Assembly: GCF_038069945.1 (NCBI RefSeq)
Contig: NZ_JBBPEV010000006.1
Location: forward strand, 1-64,000
Origin: Aquabacterium sp. A3
GTDB lineage: Bacteria > Pseudomonadota > Gammaproteobacteria > Burkholderiales > Burkholderiaceae_C
DNA: 64,000 nt
Direction of reading: 5' to 3'
Position 1 is the stretch's first letter; each line of letters opens with the position of its first letter. Positions 63,541 to 64,000 of the stretch are shown here, in pieces. The notes beneath the pieces are model-generated. The model was not told the origin of the DNA. It did not search any database and saw nothing but the letters and a program-made list of their open reading frames with translations. Made by a program: the position numbers and the translations under genes.

Positions 63541-64000
63541 TCAAGGAGCGATGCTGCCCACGTCCACGCGGACGCCCACACCCATGGTGGACGACACGGC
63601 GACCTTGCGCAGGTACACGCCCTTGCTCGAGGCCGGCTTGGACTTGTTCAGAGCGTCCAGCAGCGCGGCCAGGTTGCCCTTGAGCTTGTCGGAGTCGAAC
63701 GAGCGCAGACCGATGGTGCCGTGGATGATGCCGGCCTTGTCGACACGGAACTGCACCTGACCGGCCTTGGCGTTCTTCACGGCGGTGGCGACGTCGGGGG
63801 TGACGGTGCCGACCTTGGGGTTGGGCATCAGGCCACGGGGACCCAGGATCTGGCCCAGGGTACCGACCACACGCATGGTGTCGGGCGAGGCGATGACCAC
63901 GTCGAAGGGCATGTCGCCAGCCTTCACGCGCTCAGCCAGGTCTTCCATGCCGACGACGTCGGCACCAGCGGCCTTGGCTTCTTCAGCCTTCGCGCCCTGG
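63541..64000 (-). CDS. rplA: 50S ribosomal protein L1 (partial, C-terminal part)
   Basis: The last 152 or so residues of about 230; the start lies beyond the right end of the window. Conserved [27 protein letters not shown] and the C-terminal [20 protein letters not shown], each shown in part. L1 binds the 23S stalk and represses rplKA in E. coli. The reading frame stays open to the edge, so it is truncated by the window, not broken. Confidence 0.97.
   Translation of the reverse strand, partial: QGAKAEEAKAAGADVVGMEDLAERVKAGDMPFDVVIASPDTMRVVGTLGQILGPRGLMPNPKVGTVTPDVATAVKNAKAGQVQFRVDKAGIIHGTIGLRSFDSDKLKGNLAALLDALNKSKPASSKGVYLRKVAVSSTMGVGVRVDVGSIAP

Overview
The window is chromosomal DNA of a high-GC betaproteobacterium of the order Burkholderiales. 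The evidence is the conserved argS–SPOR–dsbA block, the lptA–lptB–rpoN block, the AroG, ribosomal and RNA polymerase protein sequences, the 5' end of a betaproteobacterial 16S rRNA, TctC-type (Bug family) transport, and PEP-CTERM proteins. The sequence does not fix the genus; a Leptothrix/Aquabacterium/Rubrivivax-like lineage is an inference. No CRISPR array, prophage, insertion sequence or tRNA gene was recognised.

Layout. (1) 1–467: start of an rRNA operon running leftwards, with its leader, boxA and promoter. (2) 468–9602: housekeeping genes: rsmE and rlmL (rRNA methyltransferases), a DUF599 membrane protein, rpoN, lptB and lptA (LPS export), dsbA, a SPOR protein and argS. (3) 9743–14408: a Ser/Thr kinase fused to a cyclic-nucleotide-binding-like domain, and a LysR regulator divergent from malate synthase G. 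(4) 14409–22906: a more accessory stretch with visibly lower GC in parts. It holds a small lipoprotein coupled to a DUF4105 (Lnb-like) protein, two tandem paralogous outer-membrane barrels, 2,4-dienoyl-CoA reductase, a membrane acyltransferase and an alpha/beta hydrolase. (5) 22976–32036: histidine phosphatase, acyl-CoA dehydrogenase, LysR, CorA, an MFS transporter, a response regulator/hybrid kinase pair and an AbrB-family membrane protein. (6) 32050–38608: a tripartite tricarboxylate uptake unit, tctDE–tctCBA–porin. (7) 38635–40453: aroG with a Phe/Tyr attenuator leader, and a peroxiredoxin. (8) 40575–50712: S10 and str ribosomal clusters (rpsQ back to rpsL), with tuf and fusA. (9) 51082–53167: four accessory genes, two of them PEP-CTERM proteins, wedged between rpsL and rpoC. 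(10) 53264–64000: rpoC, rpoB, rplL, rplJ and partial rplA.

The most interesting signals are regulatory. Upstream of aroG there is an unannotated 25-codon leader peptide containing R-F-Y-F-G-F-F. It is followed by a strong intrinsic terminator whose 5' arm can pair instead with codons 18–20 of the leader, which is a complete ribosome-stalling attenuator. An intrinsic terminator also sits inside the first codons of the DUF4105 gene, whose start overlaps the stop of the upstream lipoprotein. The S10 operon is cut between rpsJ and rplC by a terminator followed by a good sigma-70 promoter, and a boxA-like sequence lies just ahead of rpsJ (NusE). A 107-bp inverted repeat fills most of the rpoB–rpoC spacer and ends exactly at the rpoB stop codon.

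Functionally, the window combines core translation and transcription machinery (about 20 kb), envelope biogenesis, carbon-acid uptake and metabolism (TctCBA, malate synthase), fatty-acid oxidation (FadH, acyl-CoA dehydrogenase) and aromatic amino-acid synthesis.
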